From the NCBI GenBank assembly GCA_937949545.1, contig CALEDR010000011.1, positions 1-45,642 of the forward strand: a stretch of DNA of 45,642 bases, read 5' to 3'. The notes under the pieces are model-generated. The model searched no databases. It saw nothing but the letters and a program-made list of their open reading frames with translations, and had not been told where the DNA came from. The position numbers and the translations under genes were made by a program. The DNA is from an uncultured Phycisphaerae bacterium (GTDB lineage: Bacteria > Planctomycetota > Phycisphaerae > Sedimentisphaerales > Anaerohalosphaeraceae). Below, in pieces: positions 34,743-42,553 of the stretch. Numbering within the stretch: position 1 is the first letter of the stretch; each line of letters starts with the position of its first letter.

Positions 34743-34772
34743 ACAAACGTCGGTCTATAGCGTCTATAGGCC
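34743..34772 (-). terminator. Possible terminator of the YgiQ-family gene
   Basis: Minus strand GG-C-CTATAG, loop ACG, CTATAG-A-CC, then GACGTTTGTTT, starting five bases after the stop. Stem is AT-rich with one mismatch and the T tract is broken, so the call is tentative. Confidence 0.4.
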
Positions 34773-34777
34773 TTTTC

Positions 34778-36619
34778 TCATTCGAAGGGGTGCGCTGCCT
34801 TATCGGCCTTGGAGTGGATGCCAAAACGATCCTGAATGTACCCGATTTGCTTTCGGAGCTGTTCCAGCCCTTTTTCTTTGAGAAACGGCTCGAGGATTTT
34901 CCGGTTCGCCTTATCATAATACTGCAGCAAAGCAAACTGGAGTTTCTTTTCCCGAAGCCCTTTGGGAATATGAATCGGCTTGCCCTGCGGTGAACAGCCG
35001 CTTACAAACATCGCCGTAGAAAGGGTCAGCGGAATCGGCACAAAATCCTGGACCTGCCGGGGTTTCCAGTTTCGCCGGATTAGATATTCTGTCAGACGGA
35101 CGGCCTCTTCCGGACTGCAGCCCGGATGGCCGCTGATAAAATAGGGAACCAGATATTGTTTTTTTCCTGCCTTTCTGGATATCTCCGAAAACTTTTTTTC
35201 GAACTGCTCAAAGACCTCAAAAGACGGTTTATTCATCAGCGTCAGGACATTCGGGCAAAAATGCTCCGGAGCCGCTTTTAGATGCCCGCCGACAAACTCC
35301 CGCACAAGCAATTCAAGATATTGATTGTCCCTTAAGGCCAAATCATACCGAATTCCGGAGGCCACGACCATCCGAACCGGCTGTTTTTGTTTTTTTGCCC
35401 ACTCTCGCAGTGCCTCCAGCAAGCGAATCAGCTGCTTGTGGTCCGCCTGCAGATGAGGGCATATCTGCGGACAGATACAGCTGCTTCGCCCGCAAGCCCC
35501 CCCCTTCCTGCCGCACTGCATCCCGTACATATTCGCGGTCGGCCCGCCTATATCCTGAATTGTTCCCTTAAAGTCCGGATGGGCCGCAATGGCCGCTGCC
35601 TCCTGCAAAATCGACTCCACCGAGCGGCTGGAAATAAACTTGCCCTGATGAAAATAAATCGAACAAAAACTGCACCCCCCAAAGCATCCTCGATGGGTGG
35701 CAATACTAAATCGTACCGGCTCCAGGGCCGCAATGCCCCCCCGCTTGTCATATTTGGGATGCCAGCATCGGGTAAACGGAAGGGCATAAACGGCATCCAT
35801 CTCCTCCTCCGTGAGCGGTTCGGCAGGCGGATTGACAGCAATCCTTTCCTGCCCCTGACTTTGAATCACAGGCCGCCCCATCGGATGGGCTTCTTTCTGA
35901 TAAGCCAGATGGGCTTTCATAAAAAGGCCGCTGTCTGTGCGCAGGTCGTCCCACCCCGGCAGTTCGACGGCTTCCGTCGGCCGCGGAAGTCCCCCTATCA
36001 GTCGATAAGCAATCCCGGGAATATCGGTTAATTCCGCCAAAGATTGTCCGGCATCGAGTCGGCGGGCAATCTGAAGAATCTGCCGCTCCGCCATCCCGAA
36101 AACCAGCAAATCTGCCTTGGCCTCAATCAAAATGGAGCGTTTCAGCTGGTCTTCTACATAGTCGTAATGAACCAGCCGTCTCAAACTGGCCTCCAGCCCG
36201 CCTAAAACAATCGGAATACCCTTAAAGGCCTCCCGACAGCGGGCCGTATAAGCCGCTAGGGGTTTGTCCGGACGCAAATCGGTCCGGCCGGACGGACTGT
36301 AGTCGTCCTTCTTCCGCCGATGCCCCATCGAAGCATACATCGCAAGCCGAGAGTCAATGCAGCCGGATGTAATCCCCCAAAACAGACGCGGCGGCCCGAA
36401 TTGGCGAAACGGCTCAACCTGACGCCAGTCCGGCTGGTCCAAAATTGCCACACGATAACCGTGTTTCTGAAGCCATCGGCCTATCAGAGACACCCCAAAA
36501 GCCGGATGGTCCACATAGGCATCCCCGGTAATCAGGATGATGTCCGGCTGTTCCCATCCGAGGGCTCGCATCTCCTGTGGGGAGGCCGGCAATAAGCAAT
36601 TTTCTTTTTTGGGGCTCAT
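34778..36619 (-). CDS. ygiQ: YgiQ-family radical SAM protein
   Basis: A 613-residue protein of the YgiQ family, with a cobalamin-binding-like N-terminal region (about 20-190, including ITGDAYVDHPAFG) and a radical SAM domain whose cluster motif is C-x3-C-x2-C (Cys312, Cys316, Cys319, in HRGCFGGCSFCS). A second cysteine-rich patch of the family (CGRKGGACGRSSCICPQIC) follows near 368-386 and may bind another cluster. The reaction is unknown. Length agrees with the shorter YgiQ forms. It is divergent from tRNA-Ile2, with a weak ribosome site. Only a tentative terminator separates it from the next gene. Confidence 0.92.
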   Translation of the reverse strand: MSPKKENCLLPASPQEMRALGWEQPDIILITGDAYVDHPAFGVSLIGRWLQKHGYRVAILDQPDWRQVEPFRQFGPPRLFWGITSGCIDSRLAMYASMGHRRKKDDYSPSGRTDLRPDKPLAAYTARCREAFKGIPIVLGGLEASLRRLVHYDYVEDQLKRSILIEAKADLLVFGMAERQILQIARRLDAGQSLAELTDIPGIAYRLIGGLPRPTEAVELPGWDDLRTDSGLFMKAHLAYQKEAHPMGRPVIQSQGQERIAVNPPAEPLTEEEMDAVYALPFTRCWHPKYDKRGGIAALEPVRFSIATHRGCFGGCSFCSIYFHQGKFISSRSVESILQEAAAIAAHPDFKGTIQDIGGPTANMYGMQCGRKGGACGRSSCICPQICPHLQADHKQLIRLLEALREWAKKQKQPVRMVVASGIRYDLALRDNQYLELLVREFVGGHLKAAPEHFCPNVLTLMNKPSFEVFEQFEKKFSEISRKAGKKQYLVPYFISGHPGCSPEEAVRLTEYLIRRNWKPRQVQDFVPIPLTLSTAMFVSGCSPQGKPIHIPKGLREKKLQFALLQYYDKANRKILEPFLKEKGLEQLRKQIGYIQDRFGIHSKADKAAHPFE

Positions 36620-36635
36620 TATTTCTGTGCACTCA

Positions 36636-36664
36636 TTGACGATAAGGCCAGTTTACTATACCAT
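36636..36664 (+). promoter_or_regulatory. Promoter of the tRNA-Ile2/tRNA-Cys pair
   Basis: TTGACG (36636-36641) with TACCAT (36659-36664) at 17 bases, or TATACC (36657-36662) at 15. It lies 29 bases before tRNA-Ile2. Confidence 0.5.
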
Positions 36665-36693
36665 ACTGGTTTCGTCGAGTTCGCTCTTTTTTG

Positions 36694-36765
36694 GGGCCCG
36701 TAGCTCAGCGGTAGAGCAGGGGACTCATAATCCCTTGGTCCAAGGTTCGAATCCTTGCGGGCCCA
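36694..36765 (+). tRNA. tRNA-Ile2 (anticodon CAT, probably lysidine-modified)
   Basis: Acceptor GGGCCCG/CGGGCCC, D stem GCTC/GAGC, anticodon arm GGGGA-CTCATAA-TCCCT, T arm CAAGG/CCTTG, discriminator A, no encoded CCA. The anticodon arm and GAGCAG/TTGGTC surroundings resemble known Ile2 genes more than elongator Met, so it probably reads AUA after TilS modification. Met cannot be fully excluded. Confidence 0.88.
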
Positions 36766-36841
36766 TTTTTCGAAAGAAATCAGCGGGAAAACAATTTCTG
36801 CTTGAAACAAAAATCGCCTCAAGATAGGATATAGACTGTCC

Positions 36842-36915
36842 GGCGGCGTACCCAAGCGGCTCAAGGGGACGGTTTGCAAAACCGTTATTCGTCGGTTCGA
36901 ATCCGACCGCCGCCT
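36842..36915 (+). tRNA. tRNA-Cys (anticodon GCA)
   Basis: Acceptor GGCGGCG/CGCCGCC, anticodon arm ACGGT-TTGCAAA-ACCGT, T arm GTCGG/CCGAC, and the T discriminator base that identifies tRNA-Cys. CCA is not encoded. It lies 76 bases after tRNA-Ile2. Confidence 0.95.
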
Positions 36916-36925
36916 TTTGTAGAAA

Positions 36926-36976
36926 CCTATCTGGAAAAATCTCCCTATTTTAGAGATTTTCTTCCCTGCAGATAGG
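36926..36976 (+). repeat. Large imperfect inverted repeat after tRNA-Cys
   Basis: CCTATCTG (36926-36933) pairs with CAGATAGG (36969-36976), and inside it AAATCTC with GAGATTT, leaving a bulge on the 3' side and a 9-base loop. It may be a processing or terminator structure for the tRNA transcript. Confidence 0.6.
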
Positions 36977-36992
36977 ATTTTCCCAAATCTAT

Positions 36993-37017
36993 AAGACATA
37001 GAAAGTCTTGTTTTTTT
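36993..37017 (+). terminator. Probable terminator of the tRNA pair
   Basis: AAGAC and GTCTT around a seven-base loop, followed by GTTTTTTT. The stem is short, so it is a moderate call, but the T-run is long. Confidence 0.5.
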
Positions 37018-37074
37018 GGAATTTGCGCCAAAAAATGCTGGAAAACCGTTCGAATCTTACTACAATTTCTGGGC

Positions 37075-37548
37075 ATGAAATTTGTTCTGATTGATAAAAT
37101 TACGGCTCTGAAACCGCGAGAATCTCTTTCGGCTGTGAAAAATGTCTCACTGGCCGAGGAGTATCTGGCGGACCATTTTCCGATATTCCCGGTCCTGCCC
37201 GGCGTTTTACTGCTGGAAGGTCTGATTGAATCGGCTTCCTGGCTGGTTCGTCAGGCCGAAGATTTTGCGCACAGCATGATTCTGCTCGAATCGGCCCGCA
37301 ATGTCCGGTACAAGAGTTTTGCGGCTCCCGGAATGCAGATTCAGTATCGTGTAGATGCTCACTCCATTGAGCCGAACACCAGCAGTTTCAGCGGCGAGGG
37401 AATCTGCGGGAATGAGTCCATCGTCGAGGCCAAATTCACGCTGCGTCATTTTAACCTCAGCGATGAAAACCCCAAAATGGCTCGTCTGGACGGACAAATC
37501 ATTGAACAGATGAAACAACGCTGGAAGCTTTTATACTCAGAAGCATAA
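37075..37548 (+). CDS. FabZ-like 3-hydroxyacyl-ACP dehydratase, first copy
   Basis: A 157-residue hotdog-fold dehydratase. HFPIFPVLPGVLLLE gives the active-site His34 and Glu48 in FabZ spacing. It is first in a cluster of dehydratase, ACP, dehydratase, ketosynthase and ketosynthase, 67 bases before the ACP gene. Its sequence differs clearly from the second copy, so it is not a recent duplication, and the two may form a heteromer or work on different chain lengths. A TACAAT at 37061-37066 so near the ATG hints at a very short leader. No ribosome site is evident. Confidence 0.9.
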   Translation: MKFVLIDKITALKPRESLSAVKNVSLAEEYLADHFPIFPVLPGVLLLEGLIESASWLVRQAEDFAHSMILLESARNVRYKSFAAPGMQIQYRVDAHSIEPNTSSFSGEGICGNESIVEAKFTLRHFNLSDENPKMARLDGQIIEQMKQRWKLLYSEA

Positions 37549-37615
37549 AGTCAGCCCCGGGCCGGCGGCTTCGGGCAGCAAAATCAGGGATTGAAATCTA
37601 CGGAGAAATCTAATT

Positions 37616-38008
37616 ATGGCAATCAGCCGCGAGGAAATCTTCAAAAAAGTTCAGGACGTTTTGGTGGATGCACTCGGTTTAGATGAAGAGGATGTGACGG
37701 AAGAGGCCACCCTGATGGGCGATCTGGGGGCGGAAAGCATCGACTTTCTCGATATTGTGTTCCGTCTTGAAAAAACGTTCAACATCAAGGTCCCCCGCGA
37801 AGAGCTCTTCCCCGCCGAAAGTGTGCTGAACAACCCGGAATTTGTCAGCGGCGGAAAACTGACGGCCAAAGGGCTGGCGGAACTGAAGGCCCGGATGCCT
37901 CATACCAACCTGAGCGATTTTGCCAAAGACCCCGATGTCAACAAAATCGCCGACCTGTTTACCGTTGGTGCCATTGTCAACTTTCTGGATGCAAAACTGA
38001 ACGGCTGA
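37616..38008 (+). CDS. Acyl carrier protein, long form
   Basis: Carrier for growing acyl chains via a phosphopantetheine arm on Ser41, seen in LGAESIDFLD. At 130 residues it is about 50 longer than ordinary ACP: an insert (about 60-110, AESVLNNPEFVSGGKL and following) lies before the last helix (VGAIVNFLDAKL). Its position between two dehydratases suggests it serves this cluster rather than housekeeping fatty acid synthesis. The ATG has GGAG ten bases upstream. A terminator-like hairpin follows 25 bases after the stop. Confidence 0.93.
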   Translation: MAISREEIFKKVQDVLVDALGLDEEDVTEEATLMGDLGAESIDFLDIVFRLEKTFNIKVPREELFPAESVLNNPEFVSGGKLTAKGLAELKARMPHTNLSDFAKDPDVNKIADLFTVGAIVNFLDAKLNG

Positions 38009-38033
38009 TACCGCAGTTTTGAAGAACCTTTTG

Positions 38034-38066
38034 GGCGGCGGGCTGTGTTCAGCCCGGCCGTTTTTT
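38034..38066 (+). terminator. Internal terminator or attenuator after the ACP gene
   Basis: GGGCTG and CAGCCC close a TGTT loop, extended below by CGG/CCG with small bulges, and followed directly by TTTTTT. It sits between ACP and the second dehydratase inside the gene cluster, so it probably lets only part of the transcripts continue. Confidence 0.8.
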
Positions 38067-38078
38067 CCCCGATAAAAA

Positions 38079-38567
38079 ATGCGCTGGATTTGGATTGACA
38101 AGTTTCTTGAATTCGAAAGCGGCAAACGAGCCGTAGCACTGAAAAATGTCACGCTCGCCGAGGAGCATCTGCACGACCATTTTCCAGGTTTTCCGGTTAT
38201 GCCGGAATGCCTAATGATTGAGGCGATGGCTCAAACCGCCGGTATTTTGGTCGGCCAGGCCCGCAACTTTCAAGAGAAAGTGATTCTGGCTAAAATTAAA
38301 AAAGCCGTCTTTTACCACTATGTCCGGCCTGGTGATACCATCACGCTGCACGCTCAGATTGAAAGCATCTCGCCGGAAGCAGCCAGCACAGAAGGGGAAA
38401 TCCGCCGCGGCCAGGACTTGATCGCGCGGATTAGTCTGATGTTCAGTCATATCGACAAAAATTTGTCCGGCAAACGGTTTCCTGAAGAAAACTTTGTTTT
38501 CACCGATACCTTCTGTTCCCTGCTCGATGGATTTGTGCAGGAAGATTCTCCGGAGGGCTCTTTCTGA
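38079..38567 (+). CDS. FabZ-like 3-hydroxyacyl-ACP dehydratase, second copy
   Basis: A 162-residue hotdog-fold protein with HFPGFPVMPECLMIEAMAQ, giving His34 and Glu48. The usual PG-V after the proline is PEC here. The AMAQTAG stretch is closer to canonical FabZ than in the first copy. It starts 12 bases after the T-run of the internal hairpin, without a clear ribosome site, and its last base overlaps the start of the degenerate ketosynthase, so those two are coupled. Confidence 0.9.
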   Translation: MRWIWIDKFLEFESGKRAVALKNVTLAEEHLHDHFPGFPVMPECLMIEAMAQTAGILVGQARNFQEKVILAKIKKAVFYHYVRPGDTITLHAQIESISPEAASTEGEIRRGQDLIARISLMFSHIDKNLSGKRFPEENFVFTDTFCSLLDGFVQEDSPEGSF

Positions 38568-39889
38568 TGGCAGGACGCCGTGTGGTCATTACAGCCGTCG
38601 GAACCGTAAGCCCCCTCGGATTAACCAGCCGTCAAATGTGGGAAGGCCTCCTCCAGGGTCGTTGCGGCATCGGACGAATTCGTGCTTTTGACCCCGTCAA
38701 AATGCCCTGCCAGATTGCTGGAGAGGTCCCGGAATACAATATTCGCGACTATGTCCCTAAATCCTATCGAAAAGCCGCCAAATTGATGTGTCGCGATATC
38801 GAACTGTCGGTTATTGCGGCCGATGAAGCGGTCCGTTCCGCCGGTTTGGTGACCAAAACAATAAACCCAGAACACCCCACCCTTCCCTCCGAAAGAACCG
38901 GCATTGATTTTGCCTCCGGTATCATCAGCTGTGAACTGCCGGAAATTGCTCCTTCTGTAGCGGTTTCGGCGGAAAACGGACGGTTTGATATGAAAAAATG
39001 GGGTCGGGAAGGCATCCCGACCGTCACCCCTCTCTGGCTGCTCAAATACCTGCCGAATATGCTGGCCTGCCATATCGGAATTATTCATGATATCCAGGGG
39101 CCCAGCAATACCATTACCTGCGGCGAAGTCAGCTCTCACATTGCCGTCAGCGAAGGGGCGGAAATGATTCAGCGCGGAGATGCCGACATTGTCCTGGCCG
39201 GCGGCGGGGAAGCCAAAGTCAACCCGCTTCTGATGGTGCGTCAATGTCTGCTGAAGCGATCCACCTTTTCAGGAAATCACAATCCGGCGGCGGCTTGCCG
39301 ACCCTTTGACGCCAAAGCTGACGGCTCGGTCTTCGGCGAAGGAGCCGGTGTGCTGATTCTCGAAGACCTCCATTGGGCTCGTCAGCGAGGAGCATCGATT
39401 TTGGCTGAATATGCCGGCGGCGCTTCCAGTGCAGCCGCGATTACCGATGACTATATTCATTTACAGGACGGGGAAGGACTTGAAATTGCCATTTGTCAGG
39501 CCCTTGAGGAAGCTAAGGTCCGCCCCGAAGAACTTGACTTGATTATCCCGACCGGAACAGCTATTCCTTCCGACGACCGCATCGAAGCGGCCGTTTTGGA
39601 AAAAATTCTCGGCAGTGCTGTCAGCCGAGTCCCCGTCTGGCCTCTGAAGGGGCAGTTGAGCCACACCGGCTCTGCGTCGGGTGCTTTGGACATCGCTGCC
39701 GCCGTTTTGGCCATCCAAAACCAAACGATCGGCGCCGCTTTCAACCTTGAAACCCCGGTGGACGGCTGCCGCTTGCTATTCCCCCAAAAGCCCGCAACAC
39801 GGTCTGTTCGAACGGTTCTTTGCTGCGGCTATAGTTTTGGGGGCCAGACCGCTGCTGTCGTTTTAAAACGATATGAGGAGCCTAAGTAA
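38567..39889 (+). CDS. Beta-ketoacyl-ACP synthase, degenerate (one His missing)
   Basis: A 440-residue thiolase-fold condensing enzyme. The overall FabF pattern is intact (VVITAVGTVSPLG start, FGEGAG, GYSFGGQ end). Cys185 is kept in an altered context (TITCGEVSS instead of TACA-S/T), and the second histidine is present (LSHTGSASG, His366), but the first catalytic histidine of the HGT motif is replaced: IIPTGTAIP, with Thr329 at that position. It directly precedes a canonical ketosynthase with no gap, an arrangement like KS-alpha with a chain-length-factor partner, though here it is the His and not the Cys that is lost. A decarboxylating or structural partner role is inferred. Confidence 0.9.
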   Translation: MAGRRVVITAVGTVSPLGLTSRQMWEGLLQGRCGIGRIRAFDPVKMPCQIAGEVPEYNIRDYVPKSYRKAAKLMCRDIELSVIAADEAVRSAGLVTKTINPEHPTLPSERTGIDFASGIISCELPEIAPSVAVSAENGRFDMKKWGREGIPTVTPLWLLKYLPNMLACHIGIIHDIQGPSNTITCGEVSSHIAVSEGAEMIQRGDADIVLAGGGEAKVNPLLMVRQCLLKRSTFSGNHNPAAACRPFDAKADGSVFGEGAGVLILEDLHWARQRGASILAEYAGGASSAAAITDDYIHLQDGEGLEIAICQALEEAKVRPEELDLIIPTGTAIPSDDRIEAAVLEKILGSAVSRVPVWPLKGQLSHTGSASGALDIAAAVLAIQNQTIGAAFNLETPVDGCRLLFPQKPATRSVRTVLCCGYSFGGQTAAVVLKRYEEPK

Positions 39890-41197
39890 ATGAAGGAACG
39901 GGTTGTCATCACGGGAATGGGACTTGTTTGTCCGCTGGGCAACGATGTCGCTTCCACTTGGGAGGGACTGATGACAGGCCGAAACGGAATGAACTACACC
40001 ACCCTCTTTGATGCCTCGACTTATCCGACGACCTTTGATGCGGAAGTCAAAAACTTTGACCTAAGCAAGGTTTTGAAAACCCCCGAACGTCACCGTCATT
40101 GCAATCGGGGCAGTTTATTTGCCCTCGGAGCTGCTAAAGAAGCGTGTCGGCAAGCCGGGATCGACACGGAAACCGATACCCCCGTCGATGGGGTAGACCG
40201 TCGACGAATGGGCATCTATCTGGGCGCCGGCGAAGGGGCGATGGACAGCGACGCCTTCTTCACCGCTATCGTCAAGGCCTGGAACAGCCAAACCCAGCAG
40301 ATGGATTGGTCCGTCTGGACAGACACCACCTTTGCGATGATGTCGGCTGAACACGAACTCGAACAGGAAACCAATATGCCGGCGGCTCATTTGGCCGTCT
40401 TAACCGGCGCCCGCGGAATCATCCGCAGCTGCCTGACAGCCTGCGCCGCCAGCACACAAGCCGTCGGCGAAGCCGCTATGCTGATTCGACAGGGCAAGGC
40501 GGATGTTATGATTGCCGGCGGGGCCCATTCCATGATTCATCCGCTCGGTGTAATGGGCTTTAATCGGCTGACCGCCCTGTCCACCCGAAACGACAGCCCG
40601 GGGACGGCCTCACGTCCCTTTACTGCCAGCCGAGACGGTTTTGTTCTCGGCGAGGGCGGAGCGATTGTCATCCTCGAATCTCTGTCCTCCGCCCAAAAAC
40701 GCGGGGCGAAAATCCTGGCGGAAATCATCGGTTTCGGCAGCAGCAGCGACGCCTTTCGGGTCACGGATATGCACGAAGAGGCACGCGGAGCCGTTCAGGC
40801 AATGCGCGCTGCCCTGCAGGATGCGGGTGTCGGCATCGAAGACATCGACTACATCAGCACGCACGGGACCAGTACCGCTGAAAACGACTTTATCGAAACG
40901 CTGGCCATCAAGAAGGTCTTCGGGCCGCGCGCCTATCAAATCCCCTGCAGCAGTCCCAAAAGCCAGTTCGGTCATCTCATCGGCGCCACCGGCTGTGCGG
41001 AACTGATTACCTGTGTAATGGCCATCCAAACCCAAACCCTGCCGCCTACGATGAACCTTCACGACCCGGATCCGGCGCTGGACCTGGACTATGTGCCCAA
41101 TCAGCCGCGAAAAGCCAAAGTGGAAACAGTCCTGAAAGAATCCTTTGGATTCGGCGGCCAAAACAATGTCCTTGTCATTCGCCGCTTTCGACCTTAA
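39890..41197 (+). CDS. Beta-ketoacyl-ACP synthase, canonical (FabF-like)
   Basis: A 435-residue condensing enzyme with the full Cys-His-His set: Cys185 in LTACAAST, His325 in STHGTST, His362 in FGHLIGATG, with Lys357 in SPKSQ. It elongates an acyl chain on ACP by decarboxylating malonyl-ACP. The ATG follows the previous stop at once, suggesting a heterodimer with the degenerate partner. The product of the cluster is unknown; no ketoreductase, enoyl reductase or malonyltransferase gene is in the window. Confidence 0.94.
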   Translation: MKERVVITGMGLVCPLGNDVASTWEGLMTGRNGMNYTTLFDASTYPTTFDAEVKNFDLSKVLKTPERHRHCNRGSLFALGAAKEACRQAGIDTETDTPVDGVDRRRMGIYLGAGEGAMDSDAFFTAIVKAWNSQTQQMDWSVWTDTTFAMMSAEHELEQETNMPAAHLAVLTGARGIIRSCLTACAASTQAVGEAAMLIRQGKADVMIAGGAHSMIHPLGVMGFNRLTALSTRNDSPGTASRPFTASRDGFVLGEGGAIVILESLSSAQKRGAKILAEIIGFGSSSDAFRVTDMHEEARGAVQAMRAALQDAGVGIEDIDYISTHGTSTAENDFIETLAIKKVFGPRAYQIPCSSPKSQFGHLIGATGCAELITCVMAIQTQTLPPTMNLHDPDPALDLDYVPNQPRKAKVETVLKESFGFGGQNNVLVIRRFRP

Positions 41198-41232
41198 ACG
41201 GTTTTGACAGAAGGTTTTAACCGGAGAGAACC

Positions 41233-42507
41233 ATGATCGATATCAAACTGATTCGCCAAAATCCGCAGCTGTTTAAGGACGGCGCCAAAGCCAAGAAGTT
41301 TGATGTAGATATCGATGAACTGCTGGCCATCGACGCGACCCTTCTGGATGTCAAAAAGAAACTGCAGGACATTACCACGGAAAAAAACCGCCTGGGCAAG
41401 GAAATCCCGCGGCTGGATGGCGAAAAAAAACAGGCCTGCCTGAAAACCCTCAGCGAGCTGAAAACCCTCGAAGCCGAGCTGGAGCAAAAAATCAAAGAGC
41501 TTCAGCCCCAGTTCGATGCTCTGCTGCTTCAGGTGCCGCAGCCGCCCGCTCCGGAAGTTCCTTACGGCGAAGATGACACCCAGAATGTTGAGATACGCCG
41601 ATGGGGCACCATTCGACAGTTTGACTTTGAACCCAAAGACCATATCCAGCTCGGACAGATGCTGGACATCATTGATGTCGAACGAGGTGTTAAACTGGCG
41701 GGTACCCGCAATTATTTCCTCAAGGGAGACGGGGCGCTTCTCCATTATGCCGTCCTCCGATTTGCGATGGATTTTATGGTTCAGCGGGGCTACAAACCGA
41801 TGGTCGTACCGCTGCTGATGCGGGATGAGGCCATGCGGGGTACCGGTTATTACCCGGGAGCCGAAGAGCAAACCTATCGAATGGAACGGGATGAATTGAA
41901 TCTGGCCGGCACAGCCGAAGTGCCCTTGACGGCATATTACATGGGCGAGCTGCTTTCCGAAGAAATGCTTCCCGTCAAATTCGTCGCCTTAAGCAGCTGC
42001 TTTCGCCGGGAAGCCGGAGCCGCCGGCAAAGACACTTACGGCCTCTATCGTATCCACCAGTTCGACAAGGTCGAACAGGTCATTATCGGCGAAAACGACG
42101 AGGCCAAGAGCATCGCCTATCATCACGAAATCCTCGCCAATTCCGAGGCGGTACTGCAGGCCCTCAATCTGCCCTATCGAGTCGTGAATGTCTGCACCGG
42201 CGATCTCGGCCGCGGTCAGGTTCAGAAATTCGACATCGAGACCTGGATGCCGTCTCGAAACAGTTTCGGCGAAACACACTCCGCCAGCCGTTTCTATGAA
42301 TTTCAAGCACGCCGAATGAATCTGCGGTACCGCACTTCCAAAAAGCAAAATCTATACTGCCATACTTTAAACAACACGGTTATTGCGTCCCCGCGCGTCC
42401 TGATTCCGATTCTTGAATTGTATCAAAACGCCGACGGCAGCATCACAATTCCGGAAGTGCTTCGACCCTATATGGGCAATCGCGAGCGCATTGAACCGAA
42501 ATCATAA
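41233..42507 (+). CDS. serS: Seryl-tRNA synthetase
   Basis: Class II aminoacyl-tRNA synthetase of 424 residues that charges tRNA-Ser. The N-terminal domain (1-105) is the long antiparallel coiled coil that grips the tRNA; the catalytic domain has motif 2 (SSCFRREAGAAGKDTYGLYRIHQF) and motif 3 near the C-terminus (NNTVIASPRVLIPILE; the usual Gly/Arg-rich motif is GTAVASPRxLIAILE-like). Start ATG with a GGAG ribosome site. It follows the ketosynthase by 35 bases with no terminator, so it may be co-transcribed with the acyl cluster. Confidence 0.96.
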   Translation: MIDIKLIRQNPQLFKDGAKAKKFDVDIDELLAIDATLLDVKKKLQDITTEKNRLGKEIPRLDGEKKQACLKTLSELKTLEAELEQKIKELQPQFDALLLQVPQPPAPEVPYGEDDTQNVEIRRWGTIRQFDFEPKDHIQLGQMLDIIDVERGVKLAGTRNYFLKGDGALLHYAVLRFAMDFMVQRGYKPMVVPLLMRDEAMRGTGYYPGAEEQTYRMERDELNLAGTAEVPLTAYYMGELLSEEMLPVKFVALSSCFRREAGAAGKDTYGLYRIHQFDKVEQVIIGENDEAKSIAYHHEILANSEAVLQALNLPYRVVNVCTGDLGRGQVQKFDIETWMPSRNSFGETHSASRFYEFQARRMNLRYRTSKKQNLYCHTLNNTVIASPRVLIPILELYQNADGSITIPEVLRPYMGNRERIEPKS

Positions 42508-42553
42508 TCCTTGGTTCTGAAAAAAAGAAAAAACGAAGGAGGACGAAAGGGCT

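Noticed and set aside
36619-36999. Minus-strand open frame across the tRNA-Ile2 and tRNA-Cys genes
   Set aside because: Covers two confident tRNA genes on the other strand and resembles the spurious proteins commonly predicted across tRNAs.
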